From assembly GCF_009296025.1 (NCBI RefSeq), contig NZ_CP045178.1:1550001-1614000 (forward strand): a DNA stretch of 64,000 nucleotides, given 5' to 3'. The position numbers and the translations under genes are program-made. This document shows positions 1 through 9,118 of the stretch, in pieces (the stretch's first letter is position 1; each line of letters starts with the position of its first letter). Source of the DNA: Streptomyces tsukubensis (GTDB lineage: Bacteria > Actinomycetota > Actinomycetes > Streptomycetales > Streptomycetaceae). Below the pieces are notes generated by a model. That model had not been told where the DNA came from. It made no database searches and worked only from the letters and a program-made list of their open reading frames with translations.

Positions 1-1
1 C

Positions 2-844
2 TTCATGGTGACGACTGCGGAGGTGATCTCCTGGTCCCTGCGGAACGCGGCCCCCGCACAGCGCTACCGGCTGCTGACCGCCGTCGAGGACGGCCGGGTG
101 ATCGGCCGGGCGCAGACCGGTCTCTCCCACGACAGCCCGAAGCCGGGGGCCGCCTTCTGCAATGTGTACGTACATCCGGACCACCGGGGGCGCGGGGCGG
201 GCTCGCTGCTGGTGCGGGCTGCCGAGGATCATCTGCGTGAGGTGGGCGGTACATCCGTCTACTCGTGGGTCCTTGACGAACCCGCGTACCGGTCCTTCGC
301 GGGCCGGGCAGGCTACCGGCCGCTGCGTTCCGCCCATTTCCTGCGGCTCGACCTGACGGCGGGCCTGCCGCCCCTCACTGAGCCGCCCTCCGGGGTGGAG
401 CTGCGTACGGCGGCCGACTTCGCCGCGGATCCGCGTGCGGTCTTCGCACTCGACGCCGAGGTCTCGGCGGACGAGCCGAGCGATGTCGGCGCTGAGCTGG
501 ACGACTACGAGGACTGGCTGGAGCACATCTGGGGCCATCCGCTGCTCGACCGGGAGGTGACGACGATCGCCGTGGCGGGGGGCAGGCCCGTGGCGTTCAG
601 TGCGGCGTACACGGACGGGGTGAGCCAGTACTCGTCGGCCATGACCGGCACGGCAAGGGACCACCGCGGCCGTGGTCTCGCCAAGCTCGTGAAGAACACG
701 GCGCTGCACCGGGCGCGGGAGGCCGGTCTCACCGAGGCGTTCACCGGCAACGACGCGGAGAACGGCCCGATGCTGGCGATCAACAAGTGGTTCGGCTATG
801 AGGTCGCGGCCACCGAGGTACACCATCTCCGCGAACTCGGCTAG
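2..844 (+). CDS. GNAT N-acetyltransferase, tandem two-domain (5' end outside window)
   Basis: The protein carries two GCN5-type acetyltransferase units. The first acetyl-CoA loop reads HPDHRGRGAGSLL, about 55-70 residues into the visible part; the second reads DHRGRGLAKLV near residue 217. Such tandem GNATs transfer an acetyl group from acetyl-CoA to an amine, but the substrate cannot be told from sequence. An ATG lies at position 5, but the reading frame is open to the window edge and the first beta-alpha unit expected before the visible start is missing. The gene is therefore probably truncated by the window rather than short. It is followed by a 300-base gap holding only a weak coding remnant on the other strand. 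Confidence 0.85.
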   Translation, partial: FMVTTAEVISWSLRNAAPAQRYRLLTAVEDGRVIGRAQTGLSHDSPKPGAAFCNVYVHPDHRGRGAGSLLVRAAEDHLREVGGTSVYSWVLDEPAYRSFAGRAGYRPLRSAHFLRLDLTAGLPPLTEPPSGVELRTAADFAADPRAVFALDAEVSADEPSDVGAELDDYEDWLEHIWGHPLLDREVTTIAVAGGRPVAFSAAYTDGVSQYSSAMTGTARDHRGRGLAKLVKNTALHRAREAGLTEAFTGNDAENGPMLAINKWFGYEVAATEVHHLRELG

Positions 845-897
845 GTGGCGTCCTGCCCGGTCGTGGGCCGTGACGGTGGAGAGCCGGGTCAGTGGGG

Positions 898-1080
898 TCA
901 ATCGGGTCCCTCGGCTCGGACTCGGGCTTCGGTCACCCACAGGTCCGCGGCATCGAGGCGCAGGCCTTCGCTCACCTGACCGAGGTCACCGAGGTGACTG
1001 GGCCGCAGGCCCGACAGCGTGTACGAGCCGCCTTCGACCTGCGGCGGAAGCGCTTCGTCCTGCCGCCAGGGCAGCTCAAT
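898..1080 (-). pseudogene. possible coding remnant in the 845-1159 gap
   Basis: About 60 codons on the minus strand read without a stop and end in TGA at 898. Third positions are roughly three quarters G/C, and the peptide looks protein-like (for example GLRLDAADLWVTEARV). There is no convincing start or ribosome site, and I do not recognise the family. It may be the 3' end of a decayed gene, or chance. Nothing else is visible in this gap apart from the 5' region of the following gene. Confidence 0.22.
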
Positions 1081-1159
1081 GTCCGTTAAGCCGCCCCGGG
1101 ATGCGCTGGGATTCGGGAAATCCACGTTGTGCGCCTGCCTCGGTCGGCAAGATGAGTAC

Positions 1160-2269
1160 ATGAGCCGTGAAGACATGAGCCGGGGACCGATGTGGCCGAT
1201 CGTGGTGAGGCCTCCGGATCATCCGGTGGAAGCGGTCGTGGAGGCCGACGCACGCGACGCCGCACGGGACAGCGAGACCCTCCTGGTGCGAGGGCCCCTG
1301 TTCGGGGTGGCCGCCCAGGACGCCGGGGAGACGAGGCGGTGGCGGGTGGTGATCGCTGTGGACTCCGGCTTCCCGCAGCTGGCCAGGGACAGTCTCAACT
1401 CACTGCTGTGGTTCCGTGCGAAGGACGACACCCAGGACAGGGAGGAGCGGCGCGCCCTGCTGGCCGCCGTCGCGCGGCTGGAGAGCGAATGCGTCGATGA
1501 ACTCACCGTGTTCGGGACCCGCTACCGCGTGGTGCGGGCCGAGGACTACGTGAGTACGGGGCGCAACGGCATCGAGCAGCCGCGCCCGACCGACCCGGAG
1601 CCCGCCGTCCCGGACTGGAACTGGGGTGTGAAGGAGCAACGGATCGATGAGGGACTGGTGCTGGATCCACAGGCGCCGGTCACACCCGCTCAGGCCGCAG
1701 AGCGGCTGGCCCTGCGGAGCCTGGCCTACACCGGGGCCCGGTTCCCCGAACACGTGGCCGGTGACTCCCGGCGGGCTCTGGAGACCCACCCCGACGTGCT
1801 CCTGATGCCTCCGGCGTTCAGGATCATGGAAGAGGACGGGTCCGGATGGAAGTCGGGCAGTGGACTGCATACCAGCGCGCACTATGCCCGCAAACAATTG
1901 GACTTCACTCTCACGTGGTTCGAGCCGCGCCAGCGGGGCCTCATTCCGCAGGGTGCCGACGGCAGGGACGTCGACGCCCGTTCGGTGACCGCCGAGGGCG
2001 GGGACACCGCGGCCCAACAGGAGTTGGCCGAGTACGTCCGGGCCGCCGACAGGCTGCGGGCCGAACGTGCCAATCAGATCGAGGTCGGGGGCATCATCCA
2101 CCGGGTCTGCCGTGCCCGCCGACTGCTGCGCTGGGGACCTGACGGGCCCGAAGGACCCCGTCCGTCCGACACGAGCAGCCACCCTCCTGAGCAGATTCAC
2201 CCCTTCCTCGACGAAGACGGCAACGTGCACTACGAGGTCGATGTCGAGGACGACGCCGAGGACGCGTGA
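1160..2269 (+). CDS. DUF5954-like protein
   Basis: This is a 369-residue soluble protein with no signal peptide or membrane segment. The opening (MWPIVVRPPDHPVEAV) and the block RRWRVVIAVDSGFPQLARD resemble the Streptomyces DUF5954 family, whose role is unknown. The C-terminus is very acidic (VDVEDDAEDA). The start at ATG 1160 is chosen because the open frame upstream is not protein-like; a second in-frame ATG at 1175 is possible. It converges with the methyltransferase-NUDIX gene, with only 38 bases between stop codons. The family assignment is from memory of the conserved opening and is moderate. Confidence 0.7.
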   Translation: MSREDMSRGPMWPIVVRPPDHPVEAVVEADARDAARDSETLLVRGPLFGVAAQDAGETRRWRVVIAVDSGFPQLARDSLNSLLWFRAKDDTQDREERRALLAAVARLESECVDELTVFGTRYRVVRAEDYVSTGRNGIEQPRPTDPEPAVPDWNWGVKEQRIDEGLVLDPQAPVTPAQAAERLALRSLAYTGARFPEHVAGDSRRALETHPDVLLMPPAFRIMEEDGSGWKSGSGLHTSAHYARKQLDFTLTWFEPRQRGLIPQGADGRDVDARSVTAEGGDTAAQQELAEYVRAADRLRAERANQIEVGGIIHRVCRARRLLRWGPDGPEGPRPSDTSSHPPEQIHPFLDEDGNVHYEVDVEDDAEDA

Positions 2270-2307
2270 GCCGCGTGGGTCTGTCTGTGGTCAGCGCACC
2301 CTGATCG

Positions 2308-3495
2308 TCACCTCTCCCCCGCCACGGCAAGCGCCACCGCCCTGGCGGGCCCGTCCGGTACGTACGCCACGGGGTCGCCGGGCTCGTGCAGGTGGAGGAC
2401 GAAACGCTCGCCCGCCGCGTAGGCCTTCGCACCCGCCCTGCAGTACGCGACCATGTCGTCGGGCAGGGCGTCGAGCGGGAACCAGGCAAGCTCCGAGCAC
2501 TTGTGCGGCTCGGTGTTGACCGGCTCGCCGCCCGCGCCGTGCTCCACCTCGAAGAACCAGCCCACGCGGGTCGCGCCCGACGGCGCCCTGTGCTGCATGA
2601 CCAGCGCGATCCGCAGATCCTCCGGGGTCAGTGCCAGTCCGACCTCCTCCGCCGCCTCGCGGACCATGGCCTCCCTGACGTCCTCGCCCTCCTCGACGTG
2701 TCCGGAAGGGGAGTTGAAGAGGCCGTCCCCATAGCCGGTGTTGGCGCGCCTCGCGAGCAGTACCTCGTCGCCGCGCCGTACGAAGAGGTGGACGTCGACG
2801 ACTTCGGTGTGGCGCCTGGCAGGCGTGGGGACCGCCACCGTCGCGTACCGCTCGTCGGAGACCGGTCCGCCCCAGAGCCGCGCGTCGCCCGAAAGCCGCT
2901 CGGTGTGGACGCGTTCGGTGAGCGGGGCGAGCAGCTCGGTCAGTTCCGCCGCGGGGATGCCGATGCCGTCCCGGAATCCCTCGACGAGGACCAGTCTGCC
3001 GCCCGGCCGCAGCAGCGCGCACCAGCGGCGCAGCGCCGCGGCCGGGTCGGGCAGCGTCCACAGCACGTGCCGGACGAGAACGGCGTCGAATCGACGGGCG
3101 GCGACGGGCGGCCTTGAGGCGTCACCTGCCACTGTCCTCGCTCCGGTCCCCGCGAGCTTCGCTCGGGCCAGCTCCACCATGGGCAGGGACCGGTCGACGG
3201 CCGTCACCCGGTGACCGGAGAGCGCGGCGAGCAGCGAGAGGCTGCCCGTGCCGCAACCGAGATCCAGCACGTCGGCCGGGGCCGCGGGCAGCCAGGCCGC
3301 GAGCCTGGCCGCCCACGCCTCCCGCACGTCGGGATCGCCCAGCCCGTGGTCGGCCTCCTGGTCGAACGTCGCCGCCTCGACGTCCCGGTCGACGTCCCGG
3401 TCGACGTCCCGGTCGACGTCCTGGCCACCGTCCCGTCCGGCACCCCGGCCGGCGTCTCGGCGGTCCGGGCCCGCGCTGTCCCTGTTGATCGTCAT
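2308..3495 (-). CDS. class I SAM methyltransferase fused to a NUDIX hydrolase
   Basis: The 395-residue protein has two catalytic modules. Residues about 55-180 form a class I methyltransferase with motif I VLDLGCGTGSLSLL at 76-89 and the post-motif acidic residue in VTAVDRS. Residues about 232-370 form a NUDIX domain with a complete box at 265-287 (G-x5-E-x7-REAAEEVGL). The N-terminal 40 residues are Arg/Asp-rich and contain a VDRD repeat encoded by three perfect 12-bp copies. The two activities in one chain suggest that one product feeds the other, or that a modified nucleotide is cleared, but the substrate is unknown. Separate methyltransferase and NUDIX genes would be the usual arrangement. 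Confidence 0.82.
   Translation of the reverse strand: MTINRDSAGPDRRDAGRGAGRDGGQDVDRDVDRDVDRDVEAATFDQEADHGLGDPDVREAWAARLAAWLPAAPADVLDLGCGTGSLSLLAALSGHRVTAVDRSLPMVELARAKLAGTGARTVAGDASRPPVAARRFDAVLVRHVLWTLPDPAAALRRWCALLRPGGRLVLVEGFRDGIGIPAAELTELLAPLTERVHTERLSGDARLWGGPVSDERYATVAVPTPARRHTEVVDVHLFVRRGDEVLLARRANTGYGDGLFNSPSGHVEEGEDVREAMVREAAEEVGLALTPEDLRIALVMQHRAPSGATRVGWFFEVEHGAGGEPVNTEPHKCSELAWFPLDALPDDMVAYCRAGAKAYAAGERFVLHLHEPGDPVAYVPDGPARAVALAVAGER
3381..3416. repeat. 12-bp tandem repeat, three perfect copies, inside the fusion gene
   Basis: The unit CGTCCCGGTCGA repeats three times and continues into a degenerate fourth copy. Because 12 is a multiple of 3, copy-number change lengthens or shortens the VDRD tract at the N-terminus without shifting the frame. 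Confidence 0.9.
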
Positions 3496-3565
3496 ACGGC
3501 GATCGTCGCAGGGGCCACTGACATTGACGGGGATGGGTGAGCCCCGGCCTCAGCGACTGCCCGCC

Positions 3566-5161
3566 TCATCGTGGCTCCCCGCCGTCGCTGCTCCCTGCCC
3601 CGTCTCGGCTTCCCGCCCCGTCGCTGCTCCCCGCCTCGTCGCGGCTCCTCGCCCCACCACCGGTCTCCGCCTCCGCCGACCGCCGACGCGGCAGCACCCT
3701 TCGTATCAGCGGCCAGGCCACGATCAGCAGGACCAGGACGTAGACCGTGACGGAGAAGGGAGTGTTGACCAGGCCGCCGACACCTCCGTCGCTGATCTGG
3801 AGGGCGCGACGCAACTGCTGTTCCGCTGCCGGGCCGAGGATGACCCCGATGACCGCGGGCAGCACCGGCAGGCCGTAGCGCCGCATCCCGAAGCCGAGGA
3901 GGCCGATGACGAGCAGGATCACCAGGTCCACGGATTCACCGCCGACCGCGTAGGCGCCGACCGCGGCGAAGAAGAGGATGCCCGCGTAGAGGTAGGGGCG
4001 CGGGATGCGCAGCAGCTTCGCCCAGAGGGGTGCCAGGGGAAGGTTCAGCGCGAGCAGCAGGACCATGCCGACGAAGAGGGAGGCGATCAGCCCCCAGACG
4101 AGGTCGGGTTCGCGTGCGAAGAGGAGTGGGCCCGGCTGGATGCCGTACTGCTGGAAGGCGGCGAGCATCACGGCGGCGACGGCTGTCGTGGGCAGGCCCA
4201 GGGTCAGCATGGAGACTAGGGTCCCGGCCGCGGAGGCGGAGGAGGCGGATTCGGGGCCCGCCACCCCCTCGATGGCGCCCTTGCCCCACTCCTCCTTGTG
4301 CTTGGAGAGGCGTTTCTCCGTCACGTAGGAGAGGAAGGTCGGGATTTCCGCGCCGCCCGCGGGGATGGCGCCGAAGGGGAAGCCGATGAGCGGGCCGCGC
4401 AGCCACGACTTCCAGCTGCGCCGCACGTCGGCCCTGCCGAGCCAGGGGCGTCCGACGGGGATGGCCTCCGCTCCCGTACGCCGCAGGTGGGCCGCGACCC
4501 ACAGGGCCTCGCCGATCGCGAAGAGCCCGACGGCGACGATCACCACGTCGACGCCGTCGGCGAGTTGGAGGGTGCCGAAGGTGAGCCGCTGCTGTCCTGT
4601 CATCTGGTCGAGGCCGACCAGGCCGATGGTGAGGCCGATGAGGAGGGAGGCGAGTCCGCGTACCCGGGAGGAGCCGAGGACCGAGGTGACGGCGATGAAG
4701 GCGAGCACCATGATGGCGAAGTAGTCGGGCGCGCCGATGTCCACGGCGAGGTCGGCGACGGTCGGTGCGAGCACCACCAGCAGGATCGTGCCGATCATGC
4801 CGCCCGCGAAGTGGCCGATGGCGGCGGCCGCGAGCGCCTGGGCGCCCCGGCCCGCCTTCGCCATGGGGTTGCCCTCCATGGCGGCGACGACGGCGGCGGA
4901 CTCGCCGGGGGTGTTGAGCAGGATCGAGGTGGTGGATCCGCCGAACATCGCCCCGTAGTAGATCCCGGCGAACATGATGAACGCCCCGGTCGGATCCAGC
5001 CCGTAGGTGACGGGGAGCAGCAGGGCGACGGCCATGGCGGGGCCGATGCCGGGCAGTACGCCGATGGCGGTGCCGAGCAGGACACCCACGGCGGCCCAGA
5101 GCAGGCCCCGCGGGGTCAGGGCCGTGCCGAACCCGTCCATGAGGGAGGAGAGGGCGTCCAT
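3566..5161 (-). CDS. tctA: tripartite tricarboxylate transporter large permease TctA
   Basis: The 531-residue integral membrane protein has about eleven hydrophobic spans and the family signature [17 protein letters not shown] near residues 34-50. TctA is the large membrane subunit of TTT transporters, which import citrate or other carboxylates using a soluble binding protein. It is the last gene of tctC-tctB-tctA; the stop of tctB and this ATG are one base apart. The C-terminal tail is a low-complexity Ser/Asp/Gly repeat ([19 protein letters not shown]) that is not part of the transporter fold and may be a local expansion. The substrate cannot be predicted from the permease. Confidence 0.93.
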   Translation of the reverse strand: MDALSSLMDGFGTALTPRGLLWAAVGVLLGTAIGVLPGIGPAMAVALLLPVTYGLDPTGAFIMFAGIYYGAMFGGSTTSILLNTPGESAAVVAAMEGNPMAKAGRGAQALAAAAIGHFAGGMIGTILLVVLAPTVADLAVDIGAPDYFAIMVLAFIAVTSVLGSSRVRGLASLLIGLTIGLVGLDQMTGQQRLTFGTLQLADGVDVVIVAVGLFAIGEALWVAAHLRRTGAEAIPVGRPWLGRADVRRSWKSWLRGPLIGFPFGAIPAGGAEIPTFLSYVTEKRLSKHKEEWGKGAIEGVAGPESASSASAAGTLVSMLTLGLPTTAVAAVMLAAFQQYGIQPGPLLFAREPDLVWGLIASLFVGMVLLLALNLPLAPLWAKLLRIPRPYLYAGILFFAAVGAYAVGGESVDLVILLVIGLLGFGMRRYGLPVLPAVIGVILGPAAEQQLRRALQISDGGVGGLVNTPFSVTVYVLVLLIVAWPLIRRVLPRRRSAEAETGGGARSRDEAGSSDGAGSRDGAGSSDGGEPR

Positions 5162-5162
5162 G

Positions 5163-5714
5163 TCAGATCACTCCCATCAGGGGTCCGCCCGGCAGGGGGA
5201 CGCCGAGCAGGTTGTTGAAGACGACGTAGGTGAGCAGGGCGAGTCCCGCGGCGATGAGCGGGTCGCGGGTGAGGTGGCGGCTGCCGAGTGCGTAGGCGGC
5301 GCCCCAGAAGAGCAGCGCGCCCGCGACGGGGAAGCCCAGGGGGTCGATGAGGACGGCGGTGGCGAGGAAGACGCCGGCGAGGAGCAGGACGGTGCGCCAG
5401 TCGGCGGGTTCTTCGAGGTCGATGTCCTCGCCTCCCTCGGCCTCGCCCCGCCCTCCGCGCAGGACGTCCGCGGCGAGGAGCAGGGCGACGAGCAGCAGCC
5501 CAGCGCCGACGACGAGGGGCACGGTCCGCGGGCCGACGGGGCCGCGCTGGGTGAGGTCGACGTTCATGGTGAGGGCGTCGGTGAGGACGAGGACGCCGAG
5601 GACCAGCAGCAGTACGCAGACGCCGAGTTCCGAATGGTCGCGCAGCCAGGAGGCGCGGGTGCGCGCGGGGGTCGGCCCGGAAGGCGTCGGGGTGGGTTCT
5701 GGCGACGTGGTCAC
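5163..5714 (-). CDS. tctB: tripartite tricarboxylate transporter small permease TctB
   Basis: This is a 183-residue protein with four predicted membrane segments and a long cytoplasmic loop between the second and third, typical of TctB. The GTG start at 5714 is preferred because it overlaps the TGA of tctC in a GTGA junction; the open frame further upstream is Arg-rich and not TctB-like. It is translated between the binding protein and the large permease, as in the usual tctCBA order. Confidence 0.88.
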   Translation of the reverse strand: MTTSPEPTPTPSGPTPARTRASWLRDHSELGVCVLLLVLGVLVLTDALTMNVDLTQRGPVGPRTVPLVVGAGLLLVALLLAADVLRGGRGEAEGGEDIDLEEPADWRTVLLLAGVFLATAVLIDPLGFPVAGALLFWGAAYALGSRHLTRDPLIAAGLALLTYVVFNNLLGVPLPGGPLMGVI

Positions 5715-6706
5715 AGTCCCAGCTCCTTCAGTACGGACACCACGTGCTTGTCCTGCTCTGCGAGGAAGTCGCCGAACTCGTCGCCGGTGGCGAAGGCGTC
5801 GTCCCAGCCGTTCTTGCGCATCGACTCGCGCCACTCGGGTGATTGATGGAGCTTGGTGAACAGGTGGGTGAGTTTGTCGCGTTCGGCGTCGGAGAGGCCC
5901 GGTGGAGCGACGACACCGCGCCAGTTGGTGAAGTTCACGTCGTAGCCGGCCTCGCGCAGGGTGGGTGCCTTCAGCCCCTTGGCGCGCTCGGGCCCCGTGG
6001 TGGCGAGCAGCCGCAGCTCCCCCGACTTGATCTGGTCGAGGTATTCGCCGACGCCTGAGACGCCGAAGGCGACCTTGTCACCGAGGATGGAGGCGAGGAG
6101 TTCGCCGCCGCCGTCGAAGGGCACGTAGTTGACCTTCTTCGGTGGGATGCCCGCGGCGGTGGCCATCATCATCGGGGCGAGGTGGTCGGGGCCGCCCGGG
6201 GAGGAGCCGCCGCCGACGGGGACCTTGCCGGGGTCGGCCTTCCACGCCTTGATGAGCTGGCCGATCGTCCTGTACGGGGAGTCCTTCGCGACGACCACGA
6301 CGTCCTGTTCCTCGGTGAGGCGGGCGATGGGGGTGGTGTCGGCCAGGGTCTTGGGCGCGTGGTTGGAGCGGGCGGCGCCGACCACACCGAGCCCCATGGA
6401 CATGGCGAGCCGGCCGTTGCCGTGTTCACCGACGAGCCGGGTCAGGCCGACGGTGCCGCCCGCGCCCGGGAGGTTGAATACCTCGACGTTATGAGTGAGT
6501 CCGGCGTCCTCCGCGTCCTTGACGAGGGTGCGGGCGGTGATGTCGTAGCCACCGCCCGGGGTGTTGGGGACCATGAGACGCAGCCCGGGGATCTGGGTGC
6601 CTGTGGCGGCGCCGCTGCCCGGGGTGAGCAGCGGCGGCCCCACGAGTACGAGCACCGCGGCTCCGGACAGGGCGAGGGGGGTGCGTAGACGCACGGGGGC
6701 CACCAC
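5711..6706 (-). CDS. tctC: TTT-family extracytoplasmic solute-binding protein TctC
   Basis: The 331-residue protein has an N-terminal hydrophobic export segment and then a Bug/TctC receptor domain. The characteristic PNTPGGGYDITARTL loop near residues 47-61, which contacts the ligand carboxylate in this family, is present, as is the GGSSPGGPDH region. There is no clear lipobox Cys, so it may be secreted or membrane-tethered by its N-terminus. It is the first gene of the transporter operon and is divergent from a response regulator across a 190-base promoter region. Confidence 0.9.
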   Translation of the reverse strand: MVAPVRLRTPLALSGAAVLVLVGPPLLTPGSGAATGTQIPGLRLMVPNTPGGGYDITARTLVKDAEDAGLTHNVEVFNLPGAGGTVGLTRLVGEHGNGRLAMSMGLGVVGAARSNHAPKTLADTTPIARLTEEQDVVVVAKDSPYRTIGQLIKAWKADPGKVPVGGGSSPGGPDHLAPMMMATAAGIPPKKVNYVPFDGGGELLASILGDKVAFGVSGVGEYLDQIKSGELRLLATTGPERAKGLKAPTLREAGYDVNFTNWRGVVAPPGLSDAERDKLTHLFTKLHQSPEWRESMRKNGWDDAFATGDEFGDFLAEQDKHVVSVLKELGL

Positions 6707-6887
6707 CTTGTCGGTACGTGTTACGTGTACGGAATGAGCGGAAAGGGAGGAGGCGCGCCGGTTCTTCCTGGGGGGACGGGTCGCGGCGGCCCGAAGTGCC
6801 CATATGTTGCCCCCGTGTTAACTCGCTGTCTCCCTTCGCCAACCAACGGACGTTGTGGTCGTTGTGGCCGTGGCGGGAGGGGGCCTC

Positions 6888-6893
6888 TAACCT
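6888..6893 (+). promoter_or_regulatory. -10 element giving a leaderless response-regulator transcript
   Basis: TAACCT matches the TAnnnT form of the actinobacterial -10 and ends six bases before the GTG start at 6900, so transcription would begin at or very near the start codon. No ribosome site is visible. The best -35 (TTGTGG at 6862) is 20 bases away, which is longer than ideal. Confidence 0.5.
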
Positions 6894-6899
6894 GGCCCG

Positions 6900-7586
6900 G
6901 TGACAAGGGTGCTGGTCGTGGATGACGACTTCATGGTCGCCGAGCTGCACAGCCGGTTTGTGTCCGCGATGGACGGATTCACGGTTGTCGGAGTGGCCCA
7001 CAGCGGCGCGCAGGCGCTGCGCGCGGCGGAACAGCTTCGCCCCGATCTGCTGCTGCTCGACGTGTACCTACCCGATATGAACGGTATCGCCGTACTGCGG
7101 GAGTTGCGTGCGGCCGAGGGCAGGGACCCTGCTCGGGCCGGGGCCGACGCGCTGTTCATCACGGCGGCCAGGGACGCGGGACTGGTGCGGGACGCGCTGC
7201 GTTCCGGGGCGCTGCACTACCTGATCAAACCGTTCAACCGGGCGGCGCTACAGGAACAGTTGCGGCACGTCGCCTCGCTCAGGGCACGTCTTGAGGGGCT
7301 GGGAGAGGCGCGCCAGTCGGACGTGGACCAGATCTTCGGCCCGCGCCCGCCGGGCTCCAGGGAACTGCCGAAGGGGCTCGCCGCCCCCACCGCCGAACTG
7401 GTGGAACGGACACTGCGCGGGCGTCCCGAGGGCCTCTCCGCGTCGGAGTGCGCCGGGGCGGGCGAGTTGTCGCGGGTGAGCGCGCGCCGGTATCTGGAGT
7501 TCTTCGCGGAGACGGGGCGCGCCGAGGTGACGCTGCGGTACGGGGGTACGGGGCGGCCCGAGCGGCGCTATCGGTGGATCGGTTGA
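6900..7586 (+). CDS. CitB/DcuR-type response regulator (orphan)
   Basis: The 228-residue protein has an N-terminal receiver domain with the acidic pair DDD at 8-10, phosphoacceptor Asp54 in LLLLDVYLP, Thr in ITAARD and Lys in YLIKPFN. A C-terminal winged or HTH domain from about residue 160 ends in RYRWIG. Regulators of this kind pair with CitA/DcuS-like kinases that sense carboxylates and control the adjacent carboxylate transporter. Here the transporter (tctCBA) is divergent next door, but no sensor kinase gene lies on either side within the window. The start is GTG 6900, probably leaderless. Confidence 0.88.
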   Translation: MTRVLVVDDDFMVAELHSRFVSAMDGFTVVGVAHSGAQALRAAEQLRPDLLLLDVYLPDMNGIAVLRELRAAEGRDPARAGADALFITAARDAGLVRDALRSGALHYLIKPFNRAALQEQLRHVASLRARLEGLGEARQSDVDQIFGPRPPGSRELPKGLAAPTAELVERTLRGRPEGLSASECAGAGELSRVSARRYLEFFAETGRAEVTLRYGGTGRPERRYRWIG

Positions 7587-7911
7587 GCGCGTTCCGGCGT
7601 CGGGGGCCCTGGCTGGGCGGCTCGCCGAGCGCACTTGTGCCGGCATCGGGGGCTGACGCCACGGCACGAGTGGTCCGCCGCCTTCGGCGAGTTGCTTAAC
7701 GACCACTGAGTGTGTCCTTAACAGGACCCTAAGATCGCCGTCCGCGCGCCGGATCGGCGGATTCCGGCCCCGCGGGGCGGCTAGTTTTCTCGACGCCGGA
7801 CGGGCCTCGGCGCCGGAGTGGATTCTCCCCCTCCGGCGTCGTGCCCGGCGCGCCGCGGGCGCGCTCCGTCACGGCACGTCCCCCGCCCCCGTCGTCGAGG
7901 AGAACCCGTCC
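7587..7911. other. intergenic region upstream of the LPMO gene
   Basis: No gene is seen. The segment contains two copies of CTTAAC (7694-7727 area) next to a possible -10 TAAGAT near 7730. The ribosome site GAGGAGA at 7897-7903 serves the ATG at 7912. Confidence 0.4.
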
Positions 7912-8964
7912 ATGACCGCTCGCCCCAGGACCGCCCGCAGGATCGCGGGATCCGCCGTCGCCGGTCTCGTCCCGCTCGCCCTGGTCACGCTCGCCGCTTC
8001 GCCCGCCTCGGCGCACGGCTCGCTGGCCGATCCGGTGAGCCGGGTGTCCGCCTGCTACGCGGAGGGGCCCGAGAGCCCGACGTCCGCCGCGTGCGAGGCG
8101 GCGGTGGCGGCGGGTGGCTCGCAGGCCCTCTACGACTGGAACGCGGTCAACATCGCCGACGCGGCGGGCAACCATCGCGGGCTCGTTCCCGACGGGAAGC
8201 TGTGCGGAGCGGGCAACTCCAAGTACCGGGGGCTCGATCTGCCGCGCGCCGACTGGCCGGCGAGTGAGCTGTCCGCGGGCCGCCACACCTTCAGGTTCAA
8301 GGCCACCGCCCCGCACAAGGGCGCCTTCGAGCTGTACATGACGAAGCAGGGGTACGACCCGGCGAAGCCGCTGAACTGGTCGGACCTGGAGGCGAAGCCG
8401 TTCGTGAAGGTCACCGACCCGACGCTGACGGACGGGGAGTACGTCTTCGACGGCATCGTGCCGCGGCGTACGGGGCGGCAGTTGATCTACACCGTCTGGC
8501 AGCGCTCCGACAGCCCGGAGGCGTTCTACGCCTGCTCCGACGTGGTGTTCGGCAAGGACACCACGGGGGCGGGGCCCGCGGCCTCCGCTCCGAGCGACAA
8601 GGAGATCGCGGCGGGTACGGCCCACTCGACGGTGGAGCACGGTGGCCACGGGGACGCGGACGCGGGCACGCGGGCGAAGGCTCAGGGCGGGAGCGCCTCC
8701 GACGCGGTGGACTCCACCGACTCCGACGCGGGGACCCCCTCCGGCGCGGCGGGCTCCGCCGAGCACACCGCGGGCGCCAACCACCCAGAGGTGAAGGGCG
8801 CGGCCGAGTCCCCCGCCGCAGGCCGGGAGCGCTTGGCGGAGACGGGCGGGGACAGCACCACCGCGTATCTCGTGATGGCCGGCGCGGGCGCCGTGGCGAT
8901 CGGCGGCTGCGTACTCATCACCTCGGCCCGCCGCCGCGCGGGGACGGGCACCCGCGGGCGCTGA
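7912..8964 (+). CDS. AA10 lytic polysaccharide monooxygenase with sortase anchor
   Basis: The 350-residue precursor has an Arg-rich Sec or Tat-like signal ending ASPASA. Cleavage exposes His at residue 35 (HGSLADPVSR), which with the later His in TAPHKGAFEL would form the copper histidine brace of AA10 oxidative chitin- or cellulose-active enzymes. The catalytic domain runs to about residue 220. A Gly/Ser/Ala-rich linker follows, then LAETG near residue 308, a hydrophobic span and an Arg-rich tail. That is a class E-type LAXTG sortase signal, so the enzyme should be covalently attached to peptidoglycan rather than released. A strong ribosome site lies nine bases upstream. The true substrate (chitin or cellulose) cannot be decided here. 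Confidence 0.93.
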   Translation: MTARPRTARRIAGSAVAGLVPLALVTLAASPASAHGSLADPVSRVSACYAEGPESPTSAACEAAVAAGGSQALYDWNAVNIADAAGNHRGLVPDGKLCGAGNSKYRGLDLPRADWPASELSAGRHTFRFKATAPHKGAFELYMTKQGYDPAKPLNWSDLEAKPFVKVTDPTLTDGEYVFDGIVPRRTGRQLIYTVWQRSDSPEAFYACSDVVFGKDTTGAGPAASAPSDKEIAAGTAHSTVEHGGHGDADAGTRAKAQGGSASDAVDSTDSDAGTPSGAAGSAEHTAGANHPEVKGAAESPAAGRERLAETGGDSTTAYLVMAGAGAVAIGGCVLITSARRRAGTGTRGR

Positions 8965-9052
8965 GACCGGACGCTCCCGCCACCGACGTCTTCGCGAGCG
9001 CCCCCGGTCTCGGCACCGAGCGCGCTCCGGCGGACCGCTCCACCCCAGGACC

Positions 9053-9099
9053 CCGCGTACGGCCGTACCTCCAGCTCCGGTGGGAACGGCCGTACGCGG
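9053..9099. terminator. bidirectional hairpin between LPMO and Y-polymerase genes
   Basis: A perfect 14-bp stem (CCGCGTACGGCCGT at 9053-9066 with its complement at 9086-9099) has a 19-base loop. It sits between convergent genes, so it can stop transcription from both sides. Confidence 0.65.
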
Positions 9100-9118
9100 C
9101 TGCCCGACTGGCCGACGT

